Positions 1-10,242 of a DNA stretch of 64,000 bases are shown here, piece by piece. Below the pieces are notes generated by a model that worked only from the letters and a program-made list of their open reading frames with translations, was not told the DNA's origin and ran no database searches. The translations under genes were made by a program, and so were the position numbers. The stretch comes from Rhea pennata (Eukaryota > Chordata > Aves > Rheiformes > Rheidae). Position 1 is the stretch's first letter. Each line of letters begins with the position of its first letter. The stretch lies in assembly GCF_028389875.1 (NCBI RefSeq), contig NC_084682.1, forward strand, positions 5,466,001 to 5,530,000. The letters are read 5' to 3'.

Positions 1-32
1 TCCGGGGTGCTGTCACCAGCCTCCCCTCGCAG

Positions 33-3000
33 GCCAAGCTGCGGCTGGAGATGGAGATGGAGCGGCTGCGGCAGACCCACGCCAAGGAGGTGGAGAGCCG
101 CGACGAGGAGGTGGAGGAGATACGGCAGTCGTGCCAGAAGAAGGTAGGGCTCTGCCGCGGCCCCCTCCGCCCAGCTGGGCGGGTGCGCGGGCCCCGGTGG
201 CACGGGGGTCCCAGCGGCCGCCCCGTGCGGCTGGGGGACGCCAGCCGGGCGCCGTCACGCGCCAGCCCGGCGTCCCGCGCGGACACTGCCTGGCTCCAGC
301 TGGCCGGGCAGGTCCGACCAGTCCCTCTTCCGCTGGAGCTGGCAGCCAGCTGGGCTTTGCACCTTGTCGTTGCCCAACTGGGCATTTTTGCACCCAACTG
401 GTGAGCTCGTCCAGCGCCCCAAACCTGGGTCACAGATAAGCAGGGCCCACGAGGTGACCGGGGTCTCAGCCCTTCCCCGGCTGCCCGAGGGGGCCGTGAT
501 CCTCGGGCGCCCCTGTGCCCCGGATGCCGGCGTTGGGTGCTGCGGCCCCGGCCGGACCCTCACCGGGACGCACTGCGTTTGCCCCCAGCTGAAGCAGATG
601 GAGGTGCAGCTGGAGGAGGAGTACGAAGACAAGCAGAAGGTGCTGAGGGAGAAGCGGGAGCTGGAGAGCAAGTTATCCGCCGTCAGCGACCAGGTAGGGG
701 CCGCACGCCTGCATCCCCGCTGCTGGCGCCCCGCTCCGTGGGTGCCCCACAAGAGCAGGATTACGTGGGGTCCCTGGCACGGCCTCCCTCGCCCCAGGTC
801 AACCAGCGGGACTTTGAGACGGAGAAGCGCCTGCGCAGGGACCTGAAGAGGACCAAGGCGCTGCTGGCCGATGCTCAGATCATGCTCGACCACCTGAAGA
901 ACAACGCGCCCAGCAAGAGGGAGATCGCCCAGCTCAAGAACCAGGTGCACGTCCAGCCCTGTCCCCTTGGCTGCACGCAGCCCCGTGGAGCCCTGCAGCC
1001 CCTCGCTGCAAATCCCGTCGCTCCCCCACTGCTCTGGGCTGGGGTCGGGCATTGCCGTGAGGGCTGTAGCTGGTTCCCAGCCCGAGCTGCTGCATCCCCG
1101 GAGGTCCCCGGGGCGTCCCCTGTGCCCTGTGGCCCCGCAACGCTCTCAGTGCAGAGCCAGGCGCTGACTCTGCTCCCTGCAGCTCGAGGAGTCGGAGTTC
1201 ACCTGCGCAGCCGCCGTCAAAGCCCGCAAGTCCATGGAGGTGGAAATCGAAGACCTCCACTTGCAGATCGACGACCTCTCCAAGGCCAAAGCAGCCGTAA
1301 GCCCGTTCGCGACGGGGACGTGCCCACGCGCCCCGGCCGGTGCTGCGCACGCCAGCAGTGGGGAGCCCAGGCTGTTTGGGGCTCTTCTGGGAGGTCTTGC
1401 TTGGGCGGCTCAGTGGTCCCCAGCTCCGCGGGGACAGCGCGGCGCAGAGCCCGGGAGCGGGGAGCCTGGCTGCGGCACCGCGGCGGCGAGGCGAGATGCA
1501 GCCTGCTCCCCTCTTGCAGCTGGAAGAGCAGCTGAGCCGGCTGCAGCGGGAGAAGAACGAGGTGCAGAGTCGCCTGGAGGAGGACCAGGAGGACATGAAT
1601 GAGCTGATGAAGAAGCACAAGGCGGCCGTGGCCCAGGTGAGGGGGGACCGTGGCCGCGGCAGCCCCAGGCCCCGTAACGCCCCGCTTGGAGCCCAGCTCC
1701 CTCCAGCTCCGCACACGGGGTGCTGCCTGCGCTGGCTCCCCCGGGGCTGGGGGGAGAGCGGCCCGTCCCGCGCGGCCTCCGCTGACGGCCCCCGCTTTGC
1801 CCCGCAGGCTTCCCGGGACCTGGCGCAGATGAACGACCTCCAGGCGCAGCTGGAGGAGGTCAACAAAGAGAAGCAGGAGCTGCAGGAGAAGGTGGGTGGT
1901 GCTGGTGCCAGCCTCGAGCTTGCAAAGCACTCGGACCCCGAGGAAAGCTTGGAGCAGGGCGAGCGCCCCAAATCCTGCTTCGTGGGGCCCACGTGTGGGT
2001 GATGCCAGAGTGCCTTGGGCACTGCTCCCGGGGCTGTGCCGGGACGGAGCAGGGCTGTCCCGGGAGGTGTCCGTGCCGCGGGTGGGGTTTGCTCCGAGCT
2101 GGCGTAGCAGGGCAGGAGCATCACGCGCGCGGCTCCGGGTGCGACGCCGCTCCGGCAGCGCCCAGCACCGTGCTGACGCTGCCCCGTCCCCAGCTGCAAG
2201 GGCTGCAGAGCCAGCTGGAGTTCCTCGAGCAGTCCATGGTGGACAAGTCCTTGGTGAGCCGGCAGGAGGCCAAGATCCGCGAGCTGGAGACGAGGCTGGA
2301 GTTCGAGCGGACGCAAGTCAAGCGGCTGGAGGTGGGCGTCGCGCGGGACCGAGCGCGTCGGGGCCCCGCGGCTCCTGGCGGTCCCCGCGGAGGGGCCGCG
2401 GGAGGGCGGCGGGACACGGCGCTGGCCAGGGCGGTCCTCTGCATCCGTCCCCATCCCTCCGTCCCTGCCCTTGGCGGTGCTGAGCGCTGCCCCGAGCCCC
2501 CGCGCTGCGGCACCGCTCTGCCCGCCGGCGGCCTCCCAGGGAACGCTCCCCGCGAGCGCTGATAACAATAATCCGCCGTCCAGCCTGGCAAAGTACTGCT
2601 ATTTCCCCGCATCGACTTAGCAAAATTATAGACTCTCCCGGCCCCGCTAAACGCAGCCTGCTTTATATTCTGCCTTTGCAGTTCTCTGCCGAGGGAGCTG
2701 AGCAGCTTAGCTCTCCTCTTAATATTTTCCTAGCTGTTATTTCCCTTCCCTCTCTCTCTCTGCCGGGGCCATAAATATGCAGTGCCTGGCTCAGCGGCTG
2801 CTGGAGAATGGAAGCTATTTTTTCCCTACATTACATGCTGTAATTACTTCACACAAAGTTAAATCTATTTTTCCAATTCACCAAAGCCCCGGCGATTGTT
2901 CTGCCCCTTCTCTGGCCCGGGGGGGGTTTCTACCAGCGACACATCTCTCCCCCTCCTCCTCCTCCTCCTCCTCCTCCCAGGCCTCTCATGCAAATTCACG

Positions 3001-6000
3001 GTGCCGGCGTCGCTCCTCGCATTAGCGCTCGGCTGGGCGCCGCGGTGCCCGCACCGAGCCGGCGCGCCGGTGAATCCCGCCGGGGGCACCCGCCGCGGCG
3101 GGGACCCGGCCGCCTGGGTCCTCCGGGTGGGGGGCTGGGGGGTGGGCAGGCCGCCCCACGGGCTCCCCGCTCCGCAGAGCCTGGCCACGCGCCTCAAGGA
3201 GAACCTGGAGAAGCTGACGGAGGAGCGGGACCAGCGGGCGGCCGCCGAGAGCCGCGAGAAGGAGCAGAACAAGCGGCTGCAGCGGCAGCTCCGCGACGTC
3301 AAGGAGGAGATGGGCGAGCTGGCCAAGAAGGAGGCGGAGGCCAGCCGCAAGAAGCACGAGCTGGTGAGGGACCCCGGCGGCCGGGTGCCTCTCCGGCCGG
3401 GCGCCGGGCTCCCCTTTCCGAGGAGGGAGCGGGGGGCGGGGGGTTGTGGGGCGCGCGCCCCGCGCTCAGCCCGCCGCGTGCCCGCAGGAGATGGACCTGG
3501 AGAGCTTGGAGGCCGCCAACCAGAGCCTGCAGTCGGACCTGAAGCTGGCCTTCAAGCGCATCGGGGACCTGCAGGCTGCCATCGAGGACGAGATGGAGAG
3601 CGACAGCAACGAGGACCTCATCAACAGGTGAGCACGCCGCGGCCTTCCCGGCGCGGGGCCCAGCAGGACGCGGGCCGTCCGTCTGTCTGTCCCCCCCCCT
3701 CCCTGCGCGGCTTTGCCCGCTCATGCGGAGCCCCCGGCAGCCGGGGTGCTGCCGAGCGGTCCCGGCCGTGCCGGCGGCTGCAACCAACCCCGGGGACCCT
3801 GGGGAGCGGGGATGGCGGTGGGGGGCCGGGGACGTGGGGATGCAGCCCCGCATCGGGGGTGTCGGGCGCTCAGCCTTCCTCTCCATCCTCGTCATCCTCG
3901 CCAGCCGCCCACCCTGGGCCCTTGAGGTTGCCCCCCCCCATTTCCCTCCCGTTTGGTCTCTTTTTAAGTTCATTTGATTTCTTTTCTGTTGTGTTTTCTC
4001 CCTCCCCACCCTCCTCCCCGCCTTTCCCAGTTTGCAGGACATGGTGACAAAATATCAGAAAAGAAAGAATAAACTGTGAGGAGCTCCTCTTTCCTTCCGC
4101 CCCCTCCGCTAACCCCGCGCGGGCCCGGCATGCCGCTCGCCCGCCTCCCTCCGCGCCGTCTAACCGCCCCGGCGGGCGCTAACCGCATCCCGCCTCCCTC
4201 CCTCCCTCCCTCCCGCGCCGCCGCCGCCGCCGCCGCCGCGGCCCTGCCCCGGCGAGGGGCCGCCGGGCGCTTTCGAGAGGCTCTGTCGCGGTTAGCGGCG
4301 GCTGTAATCGCGCGCGGCGGCGATGCGGGGCCGCGGGAGCCCTCTCGCCACGCGCGGTTAACACCCCCGCCGCCGACGCTGCGTTGTTCGCTCCCCCGCG
4401 ATTCGGATCCCGGTTAACTAATGGCACTCGCGTCCGGACATAAATCACGTTTGACGTGGAGTTTAATCCCGACGATTTAAAACCTCAGCTGCTCCTGGAG
4501 TTTGTTTATGGGGCTCGTTGTTTTTTTTTTTAATTTATTTTATTTATTTTTTTATTAACAGGGGGGAAAGCCGAGCGTGGCCTGGGGGTACTGCAGGGGA
4601 GGGAGGGGGGCGGGATGAAGCGCGGCTCTCGTTGCTTTGAATTTAACGAGCAGGCTTCATACGCAGGGTCTCTAATAGCCCCTTCTCGGAATAAGCCCGA
4701 GGCCAGGCGGATAAAACGCCCGTTTACGGCGACATTACACATCGGCGGCCCGGCGGGAGCGCGCGCCGCGCTCGGCAGCCGGCGGTGGGCAGCGAGGCAG
4801 AGTCGGGAGGGGAAAAATAACGCTTCGATTTCCTTATAGATACAGCTGTTATTGCGATAACCCTAATGAAAGCAGTAAGGAGTTATGTATTAGCGGAGAT
4901 TTATACGGGGATGCTTTTAACGTGGAGAAATGGATTTTGCAATGCGTACGGCACCTTCTTTCTAAAGGCAATCAATATGGCTGCGAACCGCCGTTATAAA
5001 TTAGATGTTTTAAGCCAGATAGGGCTTTTTTTTTCTTTTTTTTTTATGTGCGCACGTAAATCAGGAGCTCGCCGTCGCGGCGGGGCCGTAAATCTGCCGG
5101 CCGCGCTCGCGCGCCCGCCGCGCGGAGTCGTTCCCGTTCTGCCTGCTAAACGCCTGTTTACCCGGGGACGTCAGCGCGGCTCTTCCCCGCTCTAACTTTG
5201 CGCTCGACGGAGGCCTATAAACCGAACCCGCTCGTTTCCCTCCCCGCGCGCCGCGCTGCCGCCGGGCCGTTTCGGCAGCCCGCCCGGCCTCACCTCTCGC
5301 CTTCTCCCGCCTCGGCTCTCTCCCCTCGCAGCGACGGCGACTCGGACGCCGACTCGGAGCTGGAGGAGCGGGTGGATGGGGTGAAGTCGTGGCTCTCCAA
5401 GAGCAAAGGCTCCTCCAAAGCGGTCTCGGACGACGGCAGCCCGAAGAGCGGCAGGTCGGTGGGGCGCGAGCGGCGGCGGGGGCTCGGGGCCGGGGCTCGG
5501 GGCCGGGACGCAGCCCTCCTCCTCCTCCTCCTCCTCCGCGGCGAGCTGCAGCCACACAGAGCGGCCGCCCCTGCTTGGGCCGGGGGGGCCCGGCGAGCGC
5601 GGTGGCTTTCCGGCAGCGCCGGCTGGCTGCCGGGGCGGCGGGAGTCCCGGGGGGCTCCCCCTGCCCTGCCGAGCGGGGGCAAGGGCCGAGCCGCTCGCTC
5701 TTAATCGGTTTAATTTGCTCAGCGGAGCGGATGTAAAACGTTCTGCTATGGGAGATAACGCCGCCTTCCCTGAAGCCGGGAGTCAAACACTGCGGCTCCG
5801 GGTAGCCGGCAACGGAGTAAATTGAGCGCGGCGCTTTGCGGGGGCATCGGAGCCGCGGGCTAGCGCAGGGCCCCGATTTGCACGGCATTAGCCGTGCAGC
5901 TATTTTCCGCTGATGCAAATTATTTAGCGTGCCGCGCTGTGCCGTGCCGTGCCGTGCCGTGCCGTGCTGTGCCGTGCCGTGCCACGGCGCGCGCCGGCTC

Positions 6001-8748
6001 CCGCTCACCTCCGTCTTTCCCGTCCGGCGCCGGTGCCGGCGCGCGCAGGGACGGGAAGGACGGCGGCGAGGCCGAGGAGCGGCCGGCGTCGGCGGCGAGC
6101 TGCCTCAGCTACCGCAAGCGCGGCGGCCTCAAGGACTCCATCGGCGGCCGCGGGGACGAGCGGACGCTCTTCTCCGCGCTGGGCGAGCGGCCGGCGTCGC
6201 CCGAGCGGCCGCGGCGCGGCGCCCGGCGGGAGGCCGAGCCCGGCGACCGGGCGTCCGCCGTGGCGCGGGCGTTCGCCGAGGCCAGCAGCCGGGCTCGCGA
6301 GGGGCTGCAGAAGCGCTGGTCCCTCTCGGCCAGCGACGTGGGCAAAGCCTCCGCCCTGTCCGCCCCGGTGAGCCGGGCGTCCTCGGCCTCGTGGCGCGGC
6401 CCGGACGACGACGGCGGCGACGACGACGGCGGCGGCTCGACGCTGAGCTTCGCCCTCTCCAGCCCGGGCAGCTTGCGGAGCCGCCGCGCCGACTCGCGGC
6501 TCTCGCTGGCCCGGAGCCGCCTGGACGAGGCGGACGACGGCGGCGGCGCCCGCTCGCCCTGCAGCCCGCCGCCGCTGGGGCGCAGCTTCTCCGTGCCGCC
6601 GCGGCCGCGCAGCGCCGCAGCCGCCGGCCGCCCCGCCGCCGGGCCCCGCTCCTACCTCGACCCCGACCTGGAGGCCGCCATCGAGGAGGTGCTCAGCTAC
6701 CGGCCCCTCGGGGCGGCGCGCTCCTGCCCCGGCTCCGAGGAGGAAGAGGAGGAGGAGGAGGACGGCAGGAGCGTGCGGAGCGCCCGCAGCGCCGTCCTGC
6801 CGCGCACCACCGACCGCCCCGACGGCGGCCTCCGCCGCTCCGCCTCCGCCCTCGACTTCTGCCGGCCGCCCCGCGGCAAGGGCCGGCACGGGGGCAGCTC
6901 CGCGGAGTCCTCCGAGGAAGAGGGGCGGAAGAGGAAGAGCTCCAAGAAGCGTGCCAAGAAGGCCAAGAAGAAAGGCAAGAAGAAGAAGAAGCAGCCGTCG
7001 GAATCGGAGTCCTCCTCCGAGTCCTCCTCCGAATCGTCGTCCGAGTCCTCCTCCGGCTCCACCATCTCCTACCGGAGCAACTCCAGCGTCAAGAAGGGCC
7101 CCGGGAAGCCGGGCCCGGCCGCGGGAGCGGGGCGCTCCGGCCAGGAGAAGAAGGAGGAGAAGAAGCGGAAGAAGCAGGTCGACAGCCTGATGATGAAGTA
7201 CCTGTACCGGCCCGAGAGCGACTGAGGCAGGAGGTGGGAGCGGTGTGTGCCGTGCAGCATGAGCCCCGCGTGCCACTAACCGCTCGCCCCTAACCCGCGC
7301 CCGGCCCCGGCACGCGGCCCCCCCCCTCCCCCGGACGCACGGATGCACGGACAGACGCACGGACGGCTCCGAGCGCTACCCTCAGCCGGGCTCCGGCGAC
7401 GATGCCGCCTGCCGGCGCGGCCGCAGCGGGAGCACCGGGCGCCGGCGGCTTTTATCCGCTCACACCTTCCCTGGCGGAGCGGAGGACGGACGGGCCGGAG
7501 CGCGGGTCCCTTCCCGGCTCCCCGGCCGCCCTGTCGACGTCTCGGGAAGTGGCGGGAGCAGCCGCTCCGAGGCGGGCTGCCGGCGCCGCGTCTCCGCCGG
7601 GCCGGGCGCCCCCGCACGCGTCTCCGGTACTAACCCGCATCCCTTGCAGTGTGTAACCGGGGGGGGCCGGCGGAGCCGGGTCCCGGAGGCGACGGGTGAG
7701 TAGCCGGGCCGGGGCTCCGCGGGACCGGAGCGGGTCCCCGCGGGGCACGGCGCTCCCTGTGGATGCCTGGTGCCGACGGACCCGAGCGTGGCACGGAGAC
7801 CCGGGTGCAGGGTCTCGTCCGGTGGCACGTGGCATGTGTCCGTGTGCCCCTGGGCAGCGCGCTGTCCCCGCCGGCCGCGGCCGGGCCGCTCCGGGGGTGG
7901 CGGAGGCGTGCGCTGGCATCGCCGCCTTCCCTGGCAGCAGTTTCATAGTGCATGAAACCGTTCCAAGGGCTTGGATGGGAGACGGGCGGCGGGAGGGAAA
8001 AGGCCTTTGCGGCTGCTGGATTGCAGCCCCGGCCGTCACGCGCCCGCGGCGCCGGCGCGGGGGGCAGGACTCGCGGCGCCGGCGCGGGGGGCAGGACTCG
8101 CGCCTCTGCGCCGGCACGGGCCGCCCGCCAGGCCTTTGGGGCAGGGGAAGTGCCCAGTCGCTCTGCCGCCTCGGGCCGGGCGCTCCTGCCCGCCCGGCGC
8201 CCCGAAGCCCGGGCGCTCGGCGCCGCGGCCCAGCCGCGCTTTGCGATGCCCGCGAGCCGCGGCGGCGGCGCCTGCCAGCGCGTGCGACCCGTTCCCAGGG
8301 GCTGCTTCCTCGCAGCCCGAGCGCGGCGTTTTCCCCGCTGGCGGCCCGGCTGCCGGGCCGGGACGGCGCCGGGCGCCGCGGGTTTGCAGCAGCCTCCGCA
8401 CGCCGCAGCTTCCTTGCAGGTGACGGGCTCGGCGCAGCCCGGGGAGGAGGAAATCGCGCCGAAGCGTCCCAAAAATATCTCGAGAGCAGGAGGCTGAGGA
8501 GGCCTGGCCGAGGCAGCCGCCGGCGCGGGGGGCGGGGAGGGCCGCAGCGGGGCGGCGGCGCTGCCGCGCGCTCACCCCCCTCCCCGTGTCTCCCGCGCAG
8601 CCCGCCGGGCTCCCGCAGAGCCTTCGCCTGCGACAGATGGGACGAGGAGCAGGACGCCTTGGGAAGCGCGCGCAGGTCCAAGCGCTCCTCCCGGAGCTAC
8701 GCGAGCGACAGCGACGCCGAGGGCAGGGCCGCCGAGACCTCAGCGTAG
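33..8748 (+). CDS. MYO18A: MYO18A (unconventional myosin XVIIIA), C-terminal coiled coil and tail, partial
   Basis: This is the 3' part of an actin-binding myosin of class XVIII, linked to Golgi, cytoskeleton and sarcomere architecture. Coding exons read: 33-143, 589-693, 798-944, 1183-1296, 1520-1636, 1808-1891, 2194-2331, 3178-3363, 3488-3627, 4031-4075, 5332-5454, then 8601-8748 with stop TAG at 8746. All junctions are GT-AG and phases are consistent, giving 485 residues in the window. Exons 1-9 are an unbroken heptad-rich coiled coil ([40 protein letters not shown]). The tail [26 protein letters not shown] and final SYASDSD...ETSA match the remembered mammalian MYO18A end (SYLSDSDTEAKLTETNA), which argues against MYO18B. 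Motor and PDZ exons lie left of the window. It is convergent with PIPOX, as in mammals. Gene identity is secure; the alpha terminal exon is less conserved, richer in Ala and Arg. Confidence 0.95.
2555..2890. other. AT-rich island in MYO18A intron (candidate conserved non-coding element)
   Basis: The 846-nt intron 2332-3177 is GC-rich except for this block. It carries GATAA, CCATAAATA, TAATTAC and two CTATTTTT(T)CC words (MEF2-like half matches). No gene or repeat was recognised in it. The compositional contrast resembles vertebrate conserved enhancers, but conservation cannot be shown here. Confidence 0.35.
4430..5060. other. AT-rich block in MYO18A intron before the tail exon (candidate regulatory element)
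   Basis: Intron 4076-5331 contains this low-GC stretch between very GC-rich flanks. It has TTTGACGTGG, TTATTGCGATAACCC, a T-rich tract near 5030-5043 and several AATTTA/TAAAT words. No coding exon with usable splice sites was seen in it. The rest of the intron holds only GC-rich simple sequence, including (CCG)n near 4217-4240. Confidence 0.35.
5929..5985 (+). repeat. (GTGCC)n pentamer microsatellite
   Basis: Roughly ten tandem copies of GTGCC with two T/C variants lie about 65 nt upstream of the acceptor of the serine-rich MYO18A exon. Confidence 0.9.
6049..7225 (+). CDS. MYO18A: MYO18A alternative long serine-rich last exon (gamma-like C-terminus)
   Basis: Acceptor AG at 6047-6048 joins in phase with the donor at 5455: the split Arg codon AG|G continues into [11 protein letters not shown]. 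The frame stays open for 391 codons to TGA at 7223-7225. The product is basic and Ser-rich. It contains [29 protein letters not shown], an acidic run of seven Glu plus Asp, a KKKGKKKKK basic patch, an SES-rich run ([19 protein letters not shown]) and the end [13 protein letters not shown]. Mouse and human heart are reported to make a MYO18A isoform (gamma) with a long serine-rich C-terminus, and this exon fits that description. Use of it gives 828 residues within the window. The acceptor is weak (GC-rich, poor pyrimidine tract), as expected for a regulated exon. No AATAAA was seen just downstream, so its 3' end is undefined. Confidence 0.85.
7650..7695 (+). other. Candidate 46-nt alternative exon of MYO18A between the two last exons
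   Basis: A perfect TACTAAC branch-point heptamer (7628-7634) lies 16 nt before a pyrimidine-containing acceptor (cccttgcag, AG at 7648-7649). A strong donor gtgagt follows 7695. Joined to the donor at 5455 the exon reads Ser-Val-stop, ending the protein KSGSV. It could also be a 3' UTR exon joined after the serine-rich exon. It contains no other coding potential. Support is from splice signals only. Confidence 0.35.
8601..8748 (+). CDS. MYO18A: MYO18A alpha-type terminal coding exon
   Basis: Acceptor tcccgcgcag ends at 8600. The first base completes the Ser codon AG|C from exon 5332-5454. The exon encodes [18 protein letters not shown]... and ends [18 protein letters not shown] with TAG at 8746-8748. 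It occupies the place of mammalian SPTSYWKSLAPDRSDDEH...SDTEAKLTETNA and is similar in length, so it is the standard tail used outside muscle. The 3' UTR runs to about 9330. Confidence 0.85.
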
Positions 8749-9302
8749 CCCCGGGGCGCCGGCCGCCCGCCGGCATTTTCCACGGCCCCAGGAATACCCC
8801 CCCACCGGCGCCGCGGGAATTGCCGCCCGGCGCCCCGCAAAACCGCCCCGCGTGGGCCGTATTTCTTTCGCACGGTGGAAAATGTTCGCCTCCAGCCCGC
8901 TCCCGTCCCCCGGCCGCGCGGCGCCGCCGCGCCGGCCCCTCCGCGCGCCCCGGCCCGGCCGCTGCAGCCCGGCGCCGCGGCGGACGGAGCCCCGCTGCTC
9001 GCAGGGCTGCTGCGCCCCCCGGTTGGTTCCTCAGTGCCTGCTGTCTCCTTATTTTATAACTTAAGCCCCCTCCCCAGCAGCCCCCGGGCTCCCGGCCCAC
9101 CGCCGGCCCCTGCTCTTAATTTCCCCGTTACCTTTTAGTTGAGCCAAAGACGCCGCTCCGCGGCCGGGCTCTGTGTGCTGCCCGGGGCGCCGGCGGCGTG
9201 GACCGTGCAGGGCGACGCTGCCCGGCCCCCTCCCCGGCTCTCTCTGGGTTTTGCACTAGTTCAGCTGTGCGTCTTTTCCTATCCGTTTTCTTTCAGTATG
9301 AA

Positions 9303-9308
9303 AATAAA
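9303..9308 (+). terminator. MYO18A: Poly(A) signal AATAAA for MYO18A (alpha-type transcript)
   Basis: This is the first canonical AATAAA downstream of the stop at 8746. It lies in a locally AT-rich stretch (tatgaaaataaatgtcattt) followed by G/T-rich sequence. It implies a 3' UTR of about 570 nt. Confidence 0.7.
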
Positions 9309-9439
9309 TGTCATTTATGGCTGGGGAGGGCGGCTCGTGCGTGCTGCGCGTGCCGGGGCGCTCCGCCGGGCGCCCGCGGGCCGGACAGGCACGGGGCCGG
9401 GGCCGAGCCATGGCTCTGCGGGTGCCGGCGCTGGCACGG

Positions 9440-9980
9440 GCGCCGAGTCGTTTATAAATCTTCATAAATATGCAGATTAGTAGCGGGGAATGGGGGCCCT
9501 CTGGCTGCCGGCGTTAATTATTTAAAGCGAGGCCAAGGCAGAGGAGCCGCGGATTGGTGCCGCCGGGGCCCCGCACGGCATGCGGCGAGCTGGGGGCTCG
9601 CGGAGAGGCTCGGCCCCCACCCCTGCACCCCACGGGGCCGCCGGACCTGCCCCACGCCGGGTGCTCGGAGCGCCCCGCACCCCCCCCCCGGGCCCTCCTC
9701 CAGCCCCGGGGACCCCCTGCACCCCAGGGACCCCCAGAAACCAGGCCAGGCTGTTCTGCTCCTCCCCCCCCATCTCTTTGAAACAAATGGGCCAAGCTCA
9801 GCGCGCGCCGCCATAAAATGCCGCGCTGCGCTAACGCGCTTTCATTAAGTGGGAGCGATCTAATGATAATAAAATGGCACATTTAACATTAAAACATTTA
9901 AGTTGACTCCTAAGCGAGTGTGTCTCTGCGTGCTGTACGAGCTCCATCTCGCGCGGCTGACAAAGCTCCTTAATTCGCTT
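9440..9980. other. MYO18A/PIPOX convergent intergenic region with AT-rich islands
   Basis: The tail-to-tail spacer holds two islands. One, 9440-9540, has TTTATAAATC, CATAAATATGCA and GTTAATTATTTAAA. The other, 9835-9975, has TCATTAAG, CTAATGATAATAAAATGG and repeated ATTTAA words. They resemble conserved homeodomain-type enhancers. No canonical poly(A) signal for PIPOX was found on the minus strand between 9330 and 10243. No gene seen. Confidence 0.35.
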
Positions 9981-10242
9981 CGTGGGAGCGGGCGCTCGGC
10001 AGGGCCGGCCCCGGCGCCGCGCAGCACGAGGGATGCCGGGATGCGGAGCAGCGGAGAGGCGGGCGGGCGGGCGGCACGCGGGCGCGCTGCGAGGCCGGGG
10101 AGCTGCGGTGCGGGGGCGCCGGGCGGCTGGGCGCAGCGGCGTGGCGCTGCCGAGGTGCCGCGATGCGGGATGAGGGGGTGCAGGGAGGTGGGGTGCAGGG
10201 ATGCCGGGATGCCCCGCTCCAGGCACGGCCGCCTCCCCGGAC

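Noticed and set aside
33-8748. Identity as MYO18B rather than MYO18A
   Set aside because: Tail words [22 protein letters not shown] and the SDSD...ETSA end fit MYO18A, and PIPOX-SEZ6-PHF12-DHRS13 is the MYO18A neighbourhood.
8749-9330. TIAF1, reported in human within the MYO18A 3' UTR
   Set aside because: No open frame resembling it was recognised here.
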